From Breoghania sp963678585 (GTDB lineage: Bacteria; Pseudomonadota; Alphaproteobacteria; Rhizobiales; Stappiaceae), in assembly GCA_963678585.2 (NCBI GenBank), contig CAXXGA010000002.1, positions 2,976,001-3,040,000 of the forward strand: a DNA stretch of 64,000 bases, read 5' to 3'. The notes under the pieces were generated by a model. The model searched no databases. It worked only from the letters and a program-made list of their open reading frames with translations, and had not been told where the DNA came from. Shown in pieces: positions 16,286 to 24,530 of this stretch. Numbering within the stretch: position 1 is the first letter of the stretch; every line of letters starts with the position of its first letter. A program made the translations under genes and the position numbers.

Positions 16286-18949
16286 TCAGAAGCTCAGCGA
16301 TACGTCGCGATGACCGGACGAGCAGGCGGCCACGTAAAGGGCCTGGTCCTGCGGCAGGCGCGGCTGGGCGCGCAGGCCGATCGTGTCGCGGATCGCAGCA
16401 TCATAGGCTTCAAGTTCCGGCAGCAGCTTGCTTGAAGCCTCGCGACGCCATGCAAGTTCGCTCTGGAACGTCTGCAGGGTTTTCGCAATGGCTTCGCGCG
16501 CCGCTTCCGGATCGGGCTTCTTGGAGCGCATGGCCTTGCGAACGGCATTCACGCCGGAGCGGATATCGCCAGCCCCTTCGACGTCACCGACCTTGGACCG
16601 GATGCCCTCCACGTACTCCACATAAGCCTTCGGCTCCATCTGGGCGAGCTTGGGATCGAGCGAGCGAAGGTCGTCTTCCAGCGCCGCAAAGGCGTCGGTC
16701 GAACGAAGGATCGCCAGGGTCTCCTGAAGCGGTTCGTAGGCCTGATCCACCGTACGGCGGAAGGTCAGACGCGCCTTGTTTTCCTCGCGCTGGATCTTGG
16801 CGAAGGCCTTGTGCTTCTCTTCCCACTCGGCCGGGATCTGGGCTTCGAGGGCAGCCTTCTCGGCCTTCATCCCCTCCACCTTGATCGTGGCCTTCTTGCC
16901 CGCGGCTTCCGAATAGATACCGTTGGGGCCGGAGCGCTGGATGATCAGTTCCTGGTCCTCGATCTTCGCCTCGATGCGACGCGCATCGCGTTCGAGCTGA
17001 CGAACCTCACCGTGCAGCGGACGATAATCGACCGCAGCCTCGGCCACCGCCTCCTCGACCCTGGTGATCTCGTCCATCGCCGGCATGGCCATGCCCGCCA
17101 TCTCGATGGACTTCGACAGATCACCGGCCAGATCCTTCGGCAGAACCGACAGATCGAGCATCCCGGCCTTGGCGATGGCGGCCTTGAGCTGATCGCCGTT
17201 CTCGGCGAACTGCTCGCGGTCCCATTCCTCCATGCAGTACTGGAGACGCGGGTTCTTCGGCGGCGGAGCCGTCTCCGCCGTCAGCGACACCCGGTTCGGC
17301 AGGTAGTTCACCAGCGCCGGATAGAAGCCCACGATCAGAAGAGCCATGATCTGCAGGCCGATGAAGGCCACGACGCCCTTGTAGATGGCCGTGGTGCGCA
17401 CGGTCGGCGGGGCGACACCGCGCAGATAGAACAGCGCAAAGCCGAAGGGCGGCGTGAGGAACGAGGTCTGGATGTTCAGACCGATCATCACACCCAGCCA
17501 CACAGCGGTAACATTGGCGCCCGGATCGGACAGCAGGATCGGCGCAACGATCGGCACGACGACCACCGCGATTTCAATGAAATCGAGGAAAAAGCCGAGG
17601 ATGAAGATCACCATCATCACGATGAAGAACTGCATCCAGAAGCCGCCGGGCAGACCCTGCAGGAACTCGCGCACGAGTTCTTCGCCGCCGAAGGCGCGGA
17701 AGGCCGCGGTGAGCATGGCCGCACCGATCAGGATGATGAAGACGAGCGAAGACGTTTTCGCGGTCTCCAGCATCACGCCGCGCAGCGTGTTGTCGAATTG
17801 CAGCGTACGCCACCCGCTCCAGAAGATGGAGATCAGAAGCAGCGACACACCGATGCCCGCCACCACCAGCGCGGTCACGTCGGCGCTGGTCTGGATGGAC
17901 TTGATGTTGACCGAATGGAACCCGACCACCATCGCGATGGCGATCAGCGCGATGACGGTGATCATCGCCGGTGTATAGGCCCCCTTCTCCCCGTCGCGCA
18001 GGCGGTAGCCGGCCATGACCATGGCGCCCGCGGCGCCGATGGCACCGGCCTGGTTCACCGTCGCGACGCCCGCGATGATGGAACCCAGCACCAGGAAGAT
18101 AAGCGCCAGCGGCGGCACCAGCGTCACGGTGACCTTCAGGAGGAACGCACCGTTGATCTTCTCGCCCGTGCGCACCGAAGGCGCCAGGTGGGGCTTGGCG
18201 ATTGCAAAGCCCAGGATGAACAGCATGTAGATGCCGACGAGCAGCATCCCGGGGATGAACGCACCGAGGAACATTTCACCGGCAGAGGTGGAGACCACCG
18301 CGAAATCCGACGGCATGGTGATTTCGCCGGTCGAGGCCTTGTAGAGCTGCTGGCGCAGCGTACCGGCCTGATCGACGGCGCTGGCCAGCTGGTCGGCCAG
18401 AATGATCAGCACGATGGAGGGCGGAATGATCTGCCCGAGCGTGCCCGAGGCCGCGATCGTGCCTGTCGCCAGCGGCACCGAGTAGTTGGAGCGCAGCATG
18501 GCGGGCAGCGAGATCAGGCCCATGGCCACCACGGTCGCGCCGACGATGCCGGTGGTTGCGGCAAGCAGCGCACCCACGAAGACGACAGAGATGCCGAGAC
18601 CGCCCGGCACCGGACCGAACAGCGTCGCCATGGTGACCAGCAGGTCTTCCGCGATCTTGGAGCGCTGGAGCATGATGCCCATGAAGACGAAGAGCGGGAT
18701 GGCGATGAGCGTATCTCGCTCCGCCTCCCAGTAAACGCCTCTGAAGTTGGTCACACCGGCCGACAGCCACTGGCTTGGCCCGCCGAGCGCGAAATAGGCG
18801 TCGGGATTGCCGGCGAAAAGCCAGCCGGACCCGGCCGCGATGGCGATGGTCACGATGGCGGAACCCGGCAATGCAAAGGCGACCGGAAATCCGATGCCAA
18901 GCGCCAGCGCCATCAGGAGCACGAGGAGAAGAAGAAAGAAGAGTTCCAT
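16286..18949 (-). CDS. TRAP transporter large permease with about 330-residue C-terminal helical extension
   Basis: Encodes 887 residues, against about 430-620 for ordinary DctM proteins. Residues 1 to about 556 form a DctM permease with roughly 13 spans and the motifs IAIPLFVFMGIML, TGIVGATVV and SGTLGQIIPPSIV. From about residue 557 (DNA 16289-17281) the protein becomes hydrophilic, charged and strongly alpha-helical: MEEWDREQF..., VRQLERDARRIEAKIEDQ, MKAEKAALEAQIPAEWEEK. No membrane span follows, so the tail should lie on one side of the membrane as coiled coil. I recognise no named domain in it. The gene follows the extended small permease by 18 bp and ends at a strong terminator. The transport role is firm; the function of the tail is unknown. 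Confidence 0.9.
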   Translation of the reverse strand: MELFFLLLLVLLMALALGIGFPVAFALPGSAIVTIAIAAGSGWLFAGNPDAYFALGGPSQWLSAGVTNFRGVYWEAERDTLIAIPLFVFMGIMLQRSKIAEDLLVTMATLFGPVPGGLGISVVFVGALLAATTGIVGATVVAMGLISLPAMLRSNYSVPLATGTIAASGTLGQIIPPSIVLIILADQLASAVDQAGTLRQQLYKASTGEITMPSDFAVVSTSAGEMFLGAFIPGMLLVGIYMLFILGFAIAKPHLAPSVRTGEKINGAFLLKVTVTLVPPLALIFLVLGSIIAGVATVNQAGAIGAAGAMVMAGYRLRDGEKGAYTPAMITVIALIAIAMVVGFHSVNIKSIQTSADVTALVVAGIGVSLLLISIFWSGWRTLQFDNTLRGVMLETAKTSSLVFIILIGAAMLTAAFRAFGGEELVREFLQGLPGGFWMQFFIVMMVIFILGFFLDFIEIAVVVVPIVAPILLSDPGANVTAVWLGVMIGLNIQTSFLTPPFGFALFYLRGVAPPTVRTTAIYKGVVAFIGLQIMALLIVGFYPALVNYLPNRVSLTAETAPPPKNPRLQYCMEEWDREQFAENGDQLKAAIAKAGMLDLSVLPKDLAGDLSKSIEMAGMAMPAMDEITRVEEAVAEAAVDYRPLHGEVRQLERDARRIEAKIEDQELIIQRSGPNGIYSEAAGKKATIKVEGMKAEKAALEAQIPAEWEEKHKAFAKIQREENKARLTFRRTVDQAYEPLQETLAILRSTDAFAALEDDLRSLDPKLAQMEPKAYVEYVEGIRSKVGDVEGAGDIRSGVNAVRKAMRSKKPDPEAAREAIAKTLQTFQSELAWRREASSKLLPELEAYDAAIRDTIGLRAQPRLPQDQALYVAACSSGHRDVSLSF

Positions 18950-18967
18950 GGAAGTCTCTCTGAACGG

Positions 18968-19909
18968 CTACTGGATGGCGTGGACGTCGTGGTCGCGACC
19001 ACCCGGCTCGCCGCGGATATCGGCGACCGCATCAAGGAAATAGCTGACGAACTGGATCATCATCGACGTGGCAAAGATGGCGAGGAAGCCAGCCATCAGG
19101 TACTTGACGTAAAGCCCGAAGCCGGCCTGCGTCGTCTCGAAGGACAACAGCGGCGAGTTGATGATGTTCGACTTGCCGCCCATGCCCACGATCAGCACCA
19201 CCCAGCACAGCGCGATGCCGAAGACCACGGACCCGAAGGCGTTCACGAAGCCCTTCGTGCGCGGCTTGAAGTTGGCGTAGAACACGTCCACCCGCACATG
19301 CCCCTCTTCCTTCAGCGTGTAGGCGCTGGCGAACAGGAACAGCGCCGCGTACCAGAAGCGCACCAGATCCGCCATGAAGGCCTGCTCGTAGGAAAAGATG
19401 AAGCGGCACAGCACGATCAGCAGTTCCGCCCCCACGACCAGAAGCGCCAGCCAGGGAAAGCCGAGCGTCGTCGAGAAGGCCGCAATGACGATGGACAGCC
19501 CGATCAGCGGGATGTGGACATAGGGCCCACGCCACTGCGAACGCCCCAGATCGCCCGCCACGTCCGCGCCCACGATCGAGGAGAGAAGATCCTCCACGCG
19601 CAGGAACGAGATTACCATGTCGGTCATGCCCACGATCAGCACCGACCAGAAGGCCGCGCGGATCAGAAAGGCGTTTATGTCGGATATCCGCTTGGAGTCG
19701 TCGCGAAGGGACGTGCCCTTGCTGCGCGCGACATAGAGGAAAGCCAACGCCAGCCCGCCCACATAGATCGCCGCCTGGAAGATCGCCATCGGGTCGCCGG
19801 ACGCAAAGGCCCGCGCGCCCGGCATGTCCTGCCAGTACGTGAGGTAGTTGTTGAGCAGATAGGCTGCGAGGACGGCAAGAACCGACCAACCGAAGAGACG
19901 GAAAATCAT
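18968..19909 (-). CDS. TRAP transporter small permease, enlarged (DctQ-like)
   Basis: Encodes 313 residues from the ATG at 19909. An earlier in-frame ATG adds 15 residues without a ribosome binding site. The C-terminal half is DctQ: ALFLFASAYTLKEEGHVRVDVFY and about four spans. The N-terminal half adds about 150 residues with three further spans and a loop with RSKGTSLRDDSKR. Usual DctQ proteins have 160-200 residues and four spans. It is 18 bp upstream of the 887-residue large permease and both are enlarged, suggesting the two evolved together as one membrane complex. It begins 164 bp after the terminator that follows the first binding-protein gene. Confidence 0.85.
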   Translation of the reverse strand: MIFRLFGWSVLAVLAAYLLNNYLTYWQDMPGARAFASGDPMAIFQAAIYVGGLALAFLYVARSKGTSLRDDSKRISDINAFLIRAAFWSVLIVGMTDMVISFLRVEDLLSSIVGADVAGDLGRSQWRGPYVHIPLIGLSIVIAAFSTTLGFPWLALLVVGAELLIVLCRFIFSYEQAFMADLVRFWYAALFLFASAYTLKEEGHVRVDVFYANFKPRTKGFVNAFGSVVFGIALCWVVLIVGMGGKSNIINSPLLSFETTQAGFGLYVKYLMAGFLAIFATSMMIQFVSYFLDAVADIRGEPGGRDHDVHAIQ

Positions 19910-20072
19910 TGCACTCTCGTTCGAACCGGCTGTGCTGTGGGACAATGCCCGCACGCGCTATTTCGATTGCTTTCGTCGGCGGCGCTCGCCCGATGCGTCC
20001 GCCTCTGACTTACACCGCTCCGGACACGGACGCGCCGATTGCGCGCCGCATCGCGAAGCCTTGGCCGACTGG

Positions 20073-20106
20073 AAAAAGAACGGGCGGCCCGACATGGCCC
20101 GCCCGT
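20073..20106 (-). terminator. Rho-independent terminator after TRAP binding-protein gene 1
   Basis: On the minus strand the stem ACGGGCGG/CCGCCCGT is followed by TCTTTTTCC. It lies 18 bp after the stop of the binding-protein gene and before the small permease start, so it should raise binding-protein over permease expression. Confidence 0.85.
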
Positions 20107-20123
20107 CGGTCAGGATTATGCGA

Positions 20124-21224
20124 TTACACGGTGATCCCGAGCACGCGGTTTCGCTGTTCGGTGTAACCGGTATCGGCAAGCAGCATCCAGCGGCCCAGTT
20201 CCGAACGGGCCTTGGCGAAGCTCTCATGCGTGCGCTTGGCCAGATCCGAATGTTCCATCGTCTCGGCGAACACCTCTTCGGAGGCCTCGCCGAAGGCGTC
20301 GTAGACCTCTTCGGAGAACTTCTGGAGGCTCACGCCGTGCTCGTTGATGAGCTTGTCCAGATAGATGCCGTTGTTCCGGTTGGTCTCGGCGGTCTGCAGG
20401 GCGTTTTCTTCCATGCAGGCGGCCTTGATGATCTGCTGTTCACCGACCGAAAGGCTGGAGAACCAGGACTTGTTGAGCCCCATCGCAACCTGCGTGGCCG
20501 GCTCATGCATGCCCGGATAGTAGTAATACTTCGCGGCTTCGTAGAGCTTCAGGAAGTAGTCGTTCCACGGGCCCACCCACTCGGTCGCGTCGATGGCGCC
20601 GGAGACGAGGTTTTCGTAGATCTGACCGCCCGGCAGGGAAACCGGGGACGCGCCGAGCTTCGCCATGACGTCGCCGCCGAGGCCGGGAATACGCATCTTC
20701 AGACCCTTCAGGTCGTCGACCGTCTCCACCTTCTTGTTGAACCAGCCGCCCATCTGCACGCCGGTATTGCCGCAAGCGAAGTTCTGGAGGCCGTAATCGT
20801 CGGCCAGTTCGTCCCACAGCTCCTGGCCGCCGCCGAACTTCATCCACGCATCCATTTCCGGATAGGTCAGGCCGAACGGAACGGAGGTGAAATAGGCCCA
20901 GGCAGGGTGCTTGCCCTTCCAGTAGTAGTCGGTCGCGGTATAGGCCTGCGCGTTGCCCGAAGCCACTTCGTCGAAGCTGTCGAAAGCGCCGACACGCTCG
21001 CCGGCAGCGAAATACTGGACGTTGAGCCGGCCTTCGGAAAGCTCGCCGATGCGGGCGGCGAGACGCTGGGCGGAGGTGCCCAGACCCGGGAAGTCACGAG
21101 ACCAGGTGGACACGATCACCATGTCGGTGACCTTCTGCGCATGAACGGCGGGCGTGGCCAAAGTCGTGACTGCGGCCGCACCGGCACCGACGCCGGCGTT
21201 CTTGAGGAATGAACGACGATTCAT
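20124..21224 (-). CDS. TRAP transporter substrate-binding protein 1 (2-oxoacid type, Tat-exported)
   Basis: Encodes 366 residues preceded by GGGAGGTACTT. The N-terminus NRRSFLK with a hydrophobic stretch ending AVHAQ is a twin-arginine signal peptide, so the protein is exported folded to the periplasm. The segments GNTGVQMGGWF (152-162), LKMRIPGLGG with Arg178 and DATEWVGPWNDY match the TakP/lactate branch of DctP proteins. TakP of Rhodobacter sphaeroides binds 2-oxo-monocarboxylates, and the DctP arginine pairs with the ligand carboxylate. It is one of three paralogues of identical length in tandem and is nearly identical to number 3 over long stretches. Ligand class is inferred from family. 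Confidence 0.9.
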   Translation of the reverse strand: MNRRSFLKNAGVGAGAAAVTTLATPAVHAQKVTDMVIVSTWSRDFPGLGTSAQRLAARIGELSEGRLNVQYFAAGERVGAFDSFDEVASGNAQAYTATDYYWKGKHPAWAYFTSVPFGLTYPEMDAWMKFGGGQELWDELADDYGLQNFACGNTGVQMGGWFNKKVETVDDLKGLKMRIPGLGGDVMAKLGASPVSLPGGQIYENLVSGAIDATEWVGPWNDYFLKLYEAAKYYYYPGMHEPATQVAMGLNKSWFSSLSVGEQQIIKAACMEENALQTAETNRNNGIYLDKLINEHGVSLQKFSEEVYDAFGEASEEVFAETMEHSDLAKRTHESFAKARSELGRWMLLADTGYTEQRNRVLGITV

Positions 21225-21338
21225 AAGTACCTCCCAAAATCAACTTCGTGCGCCGGGCTATCTGCGCCCCCTAGATGTCCAGACCGGTCTCCTTACCGGA
21301 ATGAACGCGCACGCCCCGTTACCGGGAACTCCTGACCT

Positions 21339-21353
21339 GATATAAAGCGCATG
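21339..21353 (-). promoter_or_regulatory. Promoter-like motif shared by TRAP binding-protein genes 1 and 3 (copy 1)
   Basis: Read on the minus strand this is CATGCGCTTTATATC, about 115-129 bp upstream of the start of gene 1. The same 15-mer with one mismatch occurs at nearly the same distance upstream of gene 3. TATATC could serve as a -10 element. Confidence 0.4.
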
Positions 21354-21562
21354 TCTTGGTGGCACACAAGGAAAAGTCCCGGGAGCCGCCAAAACTTGTG
21401 AAATTAAACGGTTTTGATGCAATTTTGTGCAGCGGAACCTGCACATTTCAACAATAACACGGCGCTCCGGACGCAAGGCGACGTTGTCGACCCGCGTACG
21501 AAAACAGAACTCCGACCCTCCCGGGCGTGTTTTTACGGATATATACGGAGAAAGGCAAGGCA

Positions 21563-21596
21563 GGCGACTCGCAGGCCGTGTCACCGGCGAGCCGCC
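21563..21596 (-). terminator. Hairpin after TRAP binding-protein gene 2
   Basis: On the minus strand GGCGgCTCGC pairs with GCGAGtCGCC around a 14-nt loop, 24 bp after the stop. Only a pyrimidine-rich TGCCTTGCCTTTC tract follows, so termination is likely but weaker than at the other two binding-protein genes. Confidence 0.45.
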
Positions 21597-21619
21597 ATGT
21601 CGCTTGGTCGCTTGCCCGA

Positions 21620-22720
21620 TCAGGCAGTGATGCCGAGCACCCGGTTGCGCTGCTGGGTGTAGCCGGCATCCGAAAGCACCATCCAGCGGCCGAGTTCTGC
21701 GCGGGCCTTCACGAAGCTCTCGTGAATGCGGCGGGTCAGGTCGGAATGCTCGATGGTCGTGGCGAACACTTCGTCCGCAGCTTCGCCGATCGCATCGATG
21801 ATATCTTCCGAATAGCCGCGCACGTTCACGCCGTGCTCATTGATCAGCTTGTCGAGATAGATACCGCTCTTGTAATTGAACTCCGCCATCGTCATGGAGT
21901 TTTCCATCATGCAGGCGGCTTCGATGATATCGCGGTCGATTTCCGGCAGATCCATGAACCACGACTTGTTGACCCCCATGGAAAGCTGGGAGGCAGCTTC
22001 GTGCATGCCCGGATAATAGTAATACTTCGCGACCTCGTAATACTTCAGGAAGTAGTCGTTCCACGGCCCGATCCACTCCGCGGCGTCGATCGCGCCAGAC
22101 ACCAGCGCCTCGTAGCTCTGGCTGGCGGGAAGCGAGACCGGGGCCACGCCGAGCTTCGACATGATGTCGCCGCCCAGACCCGGGATACGCATCTTCAGAC
22201 CGTTGAGATCCTCGATCGAATTCACTTCCTTGTTGAACCAGCCCGCCATCTGCGCACCGGTATTGCCGGAAGGAAACGGCTTGATGCCATAGCCGTCGGA
22301 CAGTTCGTCCCACAGCTGCTGGCCGCCGCCAAACTTCATCCAGGAATCCATTTCCGCATAGGTCAGGCCGAACGGAACGGACGTGAAATAGGCAAAGCCC
22401 GGCTGCTTGCCCTTCCAGTAGTAGTCGGCGGAGGTGTAGGCATGGGCATTGCCGGACGCCACTTCGTCGAACACGTCGAACGCGCCGACGCGCTCGCCGG
22501 CGGCAAAATACTTCACCGCAAGACGGCCCTCGGAAAGCTTCTCGATGCGCTGGGCGAGGCGCTGACTTCCGGTGCCCGGGCCCGGGAAATCCCGCGGCCA
22601 GCTGGACACGATCATCATCTCGCGCACGCCCTGGGCATGGACGGCAGGCGCGGCCAGCGCAACGGCAGCTCCGCCCGCAGTGCCGACACCGGCTTTCTTC
22701 AAAAATTCACGACGGTCCAT
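21620..22720 (-). CDS. TRAP transporter substrate-binding protein 2 (2-oxoacid type, Tat-exported)
   Basis: Encodes 366 residues from the ATG at 22720 (GGAGAGGGAAGAGAC upstream). An upstream in-frame ATG would spoil the signal peptide. DRREFLKKAG followed by a hydrophobic stretch ending AVHAQ is a Tat signal. It keeps the TakP-type blocks: GNTGAQMAGWFNKEV, LKMRIPGLGGDIM and DAAEWIGPWNDYFLKYYE. It is clearly more diverged than paralogues 1 and 3, for example TLAEFNYKSGIY-like TMAEFNYKSGIYLDK and a different C-terminal helix region, so it may bind another ligand. It has its own upstream region and 3' hairpin, so it is probably a separate transcript. Confidence 0.9.
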   Translation of the reverse strand: MDRREFLKKAGVGTAGGAAVALAAPAVHAQGVREMMIVSSWPRDFPGPGTGSQRLAQRIEKLSEGRLAVKYFAAGERVGAFDVFDEVASGNAHAYTSADYYWKGKQPGFAYFTSVPFGLTYAEMDSWMKFGGGQQLWDELSDGYGIKPFPSGNTGAQMAGWFNKEVNSIEDLNGLKMRIPGLGGDIMSKLGVAPVSLPASQSYEALVSGAIDAAEWIGPWNDYFLKYYEVAKYYYYPGMHEAASQLSMGVNKSWFMDLPEIDRDIIEAACMMENSMTMAEFNYKSGIYLDKLINEHGVNVRGYSEDIIDAIGEAADEVFATTIEHSDLTRRIHESFVKARAELGRWMVLSDAGYTQQRNRVLGITA

Positions 22721-23010
22721 GTCTCTTCCCTCTCCATTATTTTTCTGGAGCACTTTCACCAGACGCCGCGTGGCGCCAACTCAAGGAAACAGCGCAATTT
22801 TCGGTTCTGCGCCAAGGTTCTGATGCCGGTATATTGCCCGGTTCCCGCTGAAACAAGCGAAACTGACGCGGCATAGGAACACCCCTGACGCAGAAGATAT
22901 CCCCCTGAAGGAGCATTTTCGCGGGAGGTTGAACCGAAATTCGCCGCATTACGGGAACATAATTCCCGCCTGTCCGGCGACGCTCGGACAAAATCATGCG
23001 CAAACCGTCA
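22721..23010. other. Upstream region of TRAP binding-protein gene 2
   Basis: Together with the terminator at 23011-23052, this makes up most of a 396-bp gap. No gene is visible. The promoter-like motif of genes 1 and 3 is absent, so gene 2 is probably controlled differently. Confidence 0.45.
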
Positions 23011-23052
23011 TGCAAAAAAAGAAAAAGGCGATGCGAAAAGCCGCATCGCCTT
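23011..23052 (-). terminator. Rho-independent terminator after TRAP binding-protein gene 3
   Basis: On the minus strand a perfect 11-bp stem AAGGCGATGCG/CGCATCGCCTT with a 6-nt loop is followed by TTTCTTTTTTT. This is among the strongest terminators in the window. Confidence 0.92.
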
Positions 23053-23116
23053 CGTCATTTTTCCATCCTGAAACCCGCTGCCTGAGCGCGGATTTTCGAG
23101 GAGCGAGAACCCGACC

Positions 23117-24217
23117 CTAGACGCTGATGCCCAGAACGCGGTTACGCTGTTCGGTGTAGCCGGTGTCGGCGAGCAGCATCCAGCGGCCCAGTTCCGAACG
23201 GGCCTTGGCGAAGCTCTCATGCGTGCGCTTGGCCAGATCGGAGTGCTCGACGGTCTCCGCAAACACCTCTTCGGAGGCCTCGCCGAAGGCATCGTAGACC
23301 TCTTCGGAGAACTTCTCGAGCTTCACGCCATGCTCGGACATGAGCTTGTTGAGGTAGACACCGTTGTTCTGGTTGGTCTCCGCCATCTGAACGGCGTTTT
23401 CTTCCATGCAGGCGGCCTTGATGATCTGCTGATCGACCGACGACAGGCTGGTGTACCAGGACTTGTTGGTACCGAGCGCAAGCTGCGAGCCCGGCTCGTG
23501 CATGCCCGGGTAGTAGTAATACTTCGCGGCTTCGTAGAGCTTCAGGAAGTAGTCGTTCCACGGGCCCACCCACTCGGTCGCGTCGATGGCGCCGGAGACG
23601 AGGTTTTCGTAGATCTGACCGCCCGGCAGGGAAACCGGGGACGCGCCGAGCTTCGCCATGACGTCGCCGCCGAGGCCCGGAATACGCATCTTCAGACCCT
23701 TCAGGTCGTCGGCCGTTTCCACCCGCTTGTTGAACCAGCCGCCCATCTGCACACCGGTGTTACCCGCGGCGAAGTTCTGCAGACCGTATTCGTCGGCCAG
23801 CTCGTCCCACAGCTCCTGGCCGCCGCCGAACTTCATCCACGCGTCCATTTCCGCATAGGTCAGGCCGAACGGCACGGAGGTGAAATAGGCCCAGGCCGGG
23901 TGCTTGCCCTTCCAGTAGTAGTCGGCGCCGATGTAAGCCTGCGCATTGCCCGAAGCCACTTCGTCGAAGCTGTCGAAAGCGCCGACGCGCTCGCCGGCGG
24001 CGAAATACTGGACGTTGATGCGGCCTTCGGTCAGCTCACCGATGCGGGCTGCGAGACGCTGGGCGGAAGTGCCCAGACCCGGGAAATCCCGCGGCCAGGT
24101 GGACACGATCACCATTTCAGAGGTGGTCTGGGCGCGCACGGCCGGCGCGGCGAGGGTGGTGGCGGCAGCGGCGCCCGCACCGATGCTGGCGTTCTTCAAG
24201 AACGAACGACGATCCAT
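23117..24217 (-). CDS. TRAP transporter substrate-binding protein 3 (2-oxoacid type, Tat-exported)
   Basis: Encodes 366 residues from the ATG at 24217, preceded by GGGAGGAATACATC. An in-frame upstream extension of 46 residues is not credible. DRRSFLKNAS with a hydrophobic stretch ending AVRAQ is a Tat signal. It shares nearly all of its mature sequence with paralogue 1, including GNTGVQMGGWFNK, LKMRIPGLGGDVM and EWVGPWNDY, and stretches over 150 bp long are identical at DNA level. Being the first gene of the leftward set, with its own promoter and a very strong terminator, it may be the main binding protein. Ligand is inferred to be a 2-oxo or hydroxy acid. Confidence 0.9.
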   Translation of the reverse strand: MDRRSFLKNASIGAGAAAATTLAAPAVRAQTTSEMVIVSTWPRDFPGLGTSAQRLAARIGELTEGRINVQYFAAGERVGAFDSFDEVASGNAQAYIGADYYWKGKHPAWAYFTSVPFGLTYAEMDAWMKFGGGQELWDELADEYGLQNFAAGNTGVQMGGWFNKRVETADDLKGLKMRIPGLGGDVMAKLGASPVSLPGGQIYENLVSGAIDATEWVGPWNDYFLKLYEAAKYYYYPGMHEPGSQLALGTNKSWYTSLSSVDQQIIKAACMEENAVQMAETNQNNGVYLNKLMSEHGVKLEKFSEEVYDAFGEASEEVFAETVEHSDLAKRTHESFAKARSELGRWMLLADTGYTEQRNRVLGISV

Positions 24218-24530
24218 GATGTATTCCTCCCAGGTAAATTCCGGATGTGACATGGACGGCACTTCCGAAAGACGCACATGCCGGGTCCCGACCGGCATGA
24301 AACATTCATGGTTCCCTCCTCGGAACCGAATTTCAGATATAAAACGCATGATCACGCTTCTTACAAGGATAAACCGATCATAATGAGAAAAATATGTACG
24401 CCCTTTCCGTATTTATCGCATAATTAATCTGTTAATTATATATCTCGACTACCATTCGCGCGCCGATTACCGCTCGTCATAACTCCTTATCCAGTGAAAC
24501 CCAACGTTATCTACGAAAGTCTAAGGCAGT
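24218..24530. other. Divergent intergenic region between TRAP cluster and amidotransferase operon
   Basis: A 313-bp AT-rich region separates a leftward binding-protein gene and a rightward amidotransferase gene. It contains the shared promoter-like motif at 24336-24350 and an AT-rich tract around 24405-24450 likely to hold the rightward promoter. No gene is seen. Confidence 0.5.
24336..24350 (-). promoter_or_regulatory. Promoter-like motif shared by TRAP binding-protein genes 1 and 3 (copy 2)
   Basis: Read on the minus strand this is CATGCGTTTTATATC, 119-133 bp upstream of the start of gene 3. It matches the copy upstream of gene 1 at 14 of 15 positions and almost the same distance. Confidence 0.4.

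Larger units (their letters stand above)
21225..21619. other. Intergenic region between TRAP binding-protein genes 1 and 2
   Basis: About 395 bp with no supported gene. It holds the promoter of binding-protein gene 1, including a motif shared with gene 3, and a hairpin after gene 2. Confidence 0.5.

Noticed and set aside
16811..20008. A plus-strand open frame of more than 1000 codons opposite the TRAP permease genes
   Set aside because: It is rich in His, Asp, Arg and Gly with no hydrophobic pattern or known motif, and lies antisense to two clear membrane-protein genes. High GC suppresses stops on the opposite strand.
21225..21619. Open frames between TRAP binding-protein genes 1 and 2
   Set aside because: Neither strand shows a ribosome binding site with a plausible protein; the region fits a promoter plus terminator.
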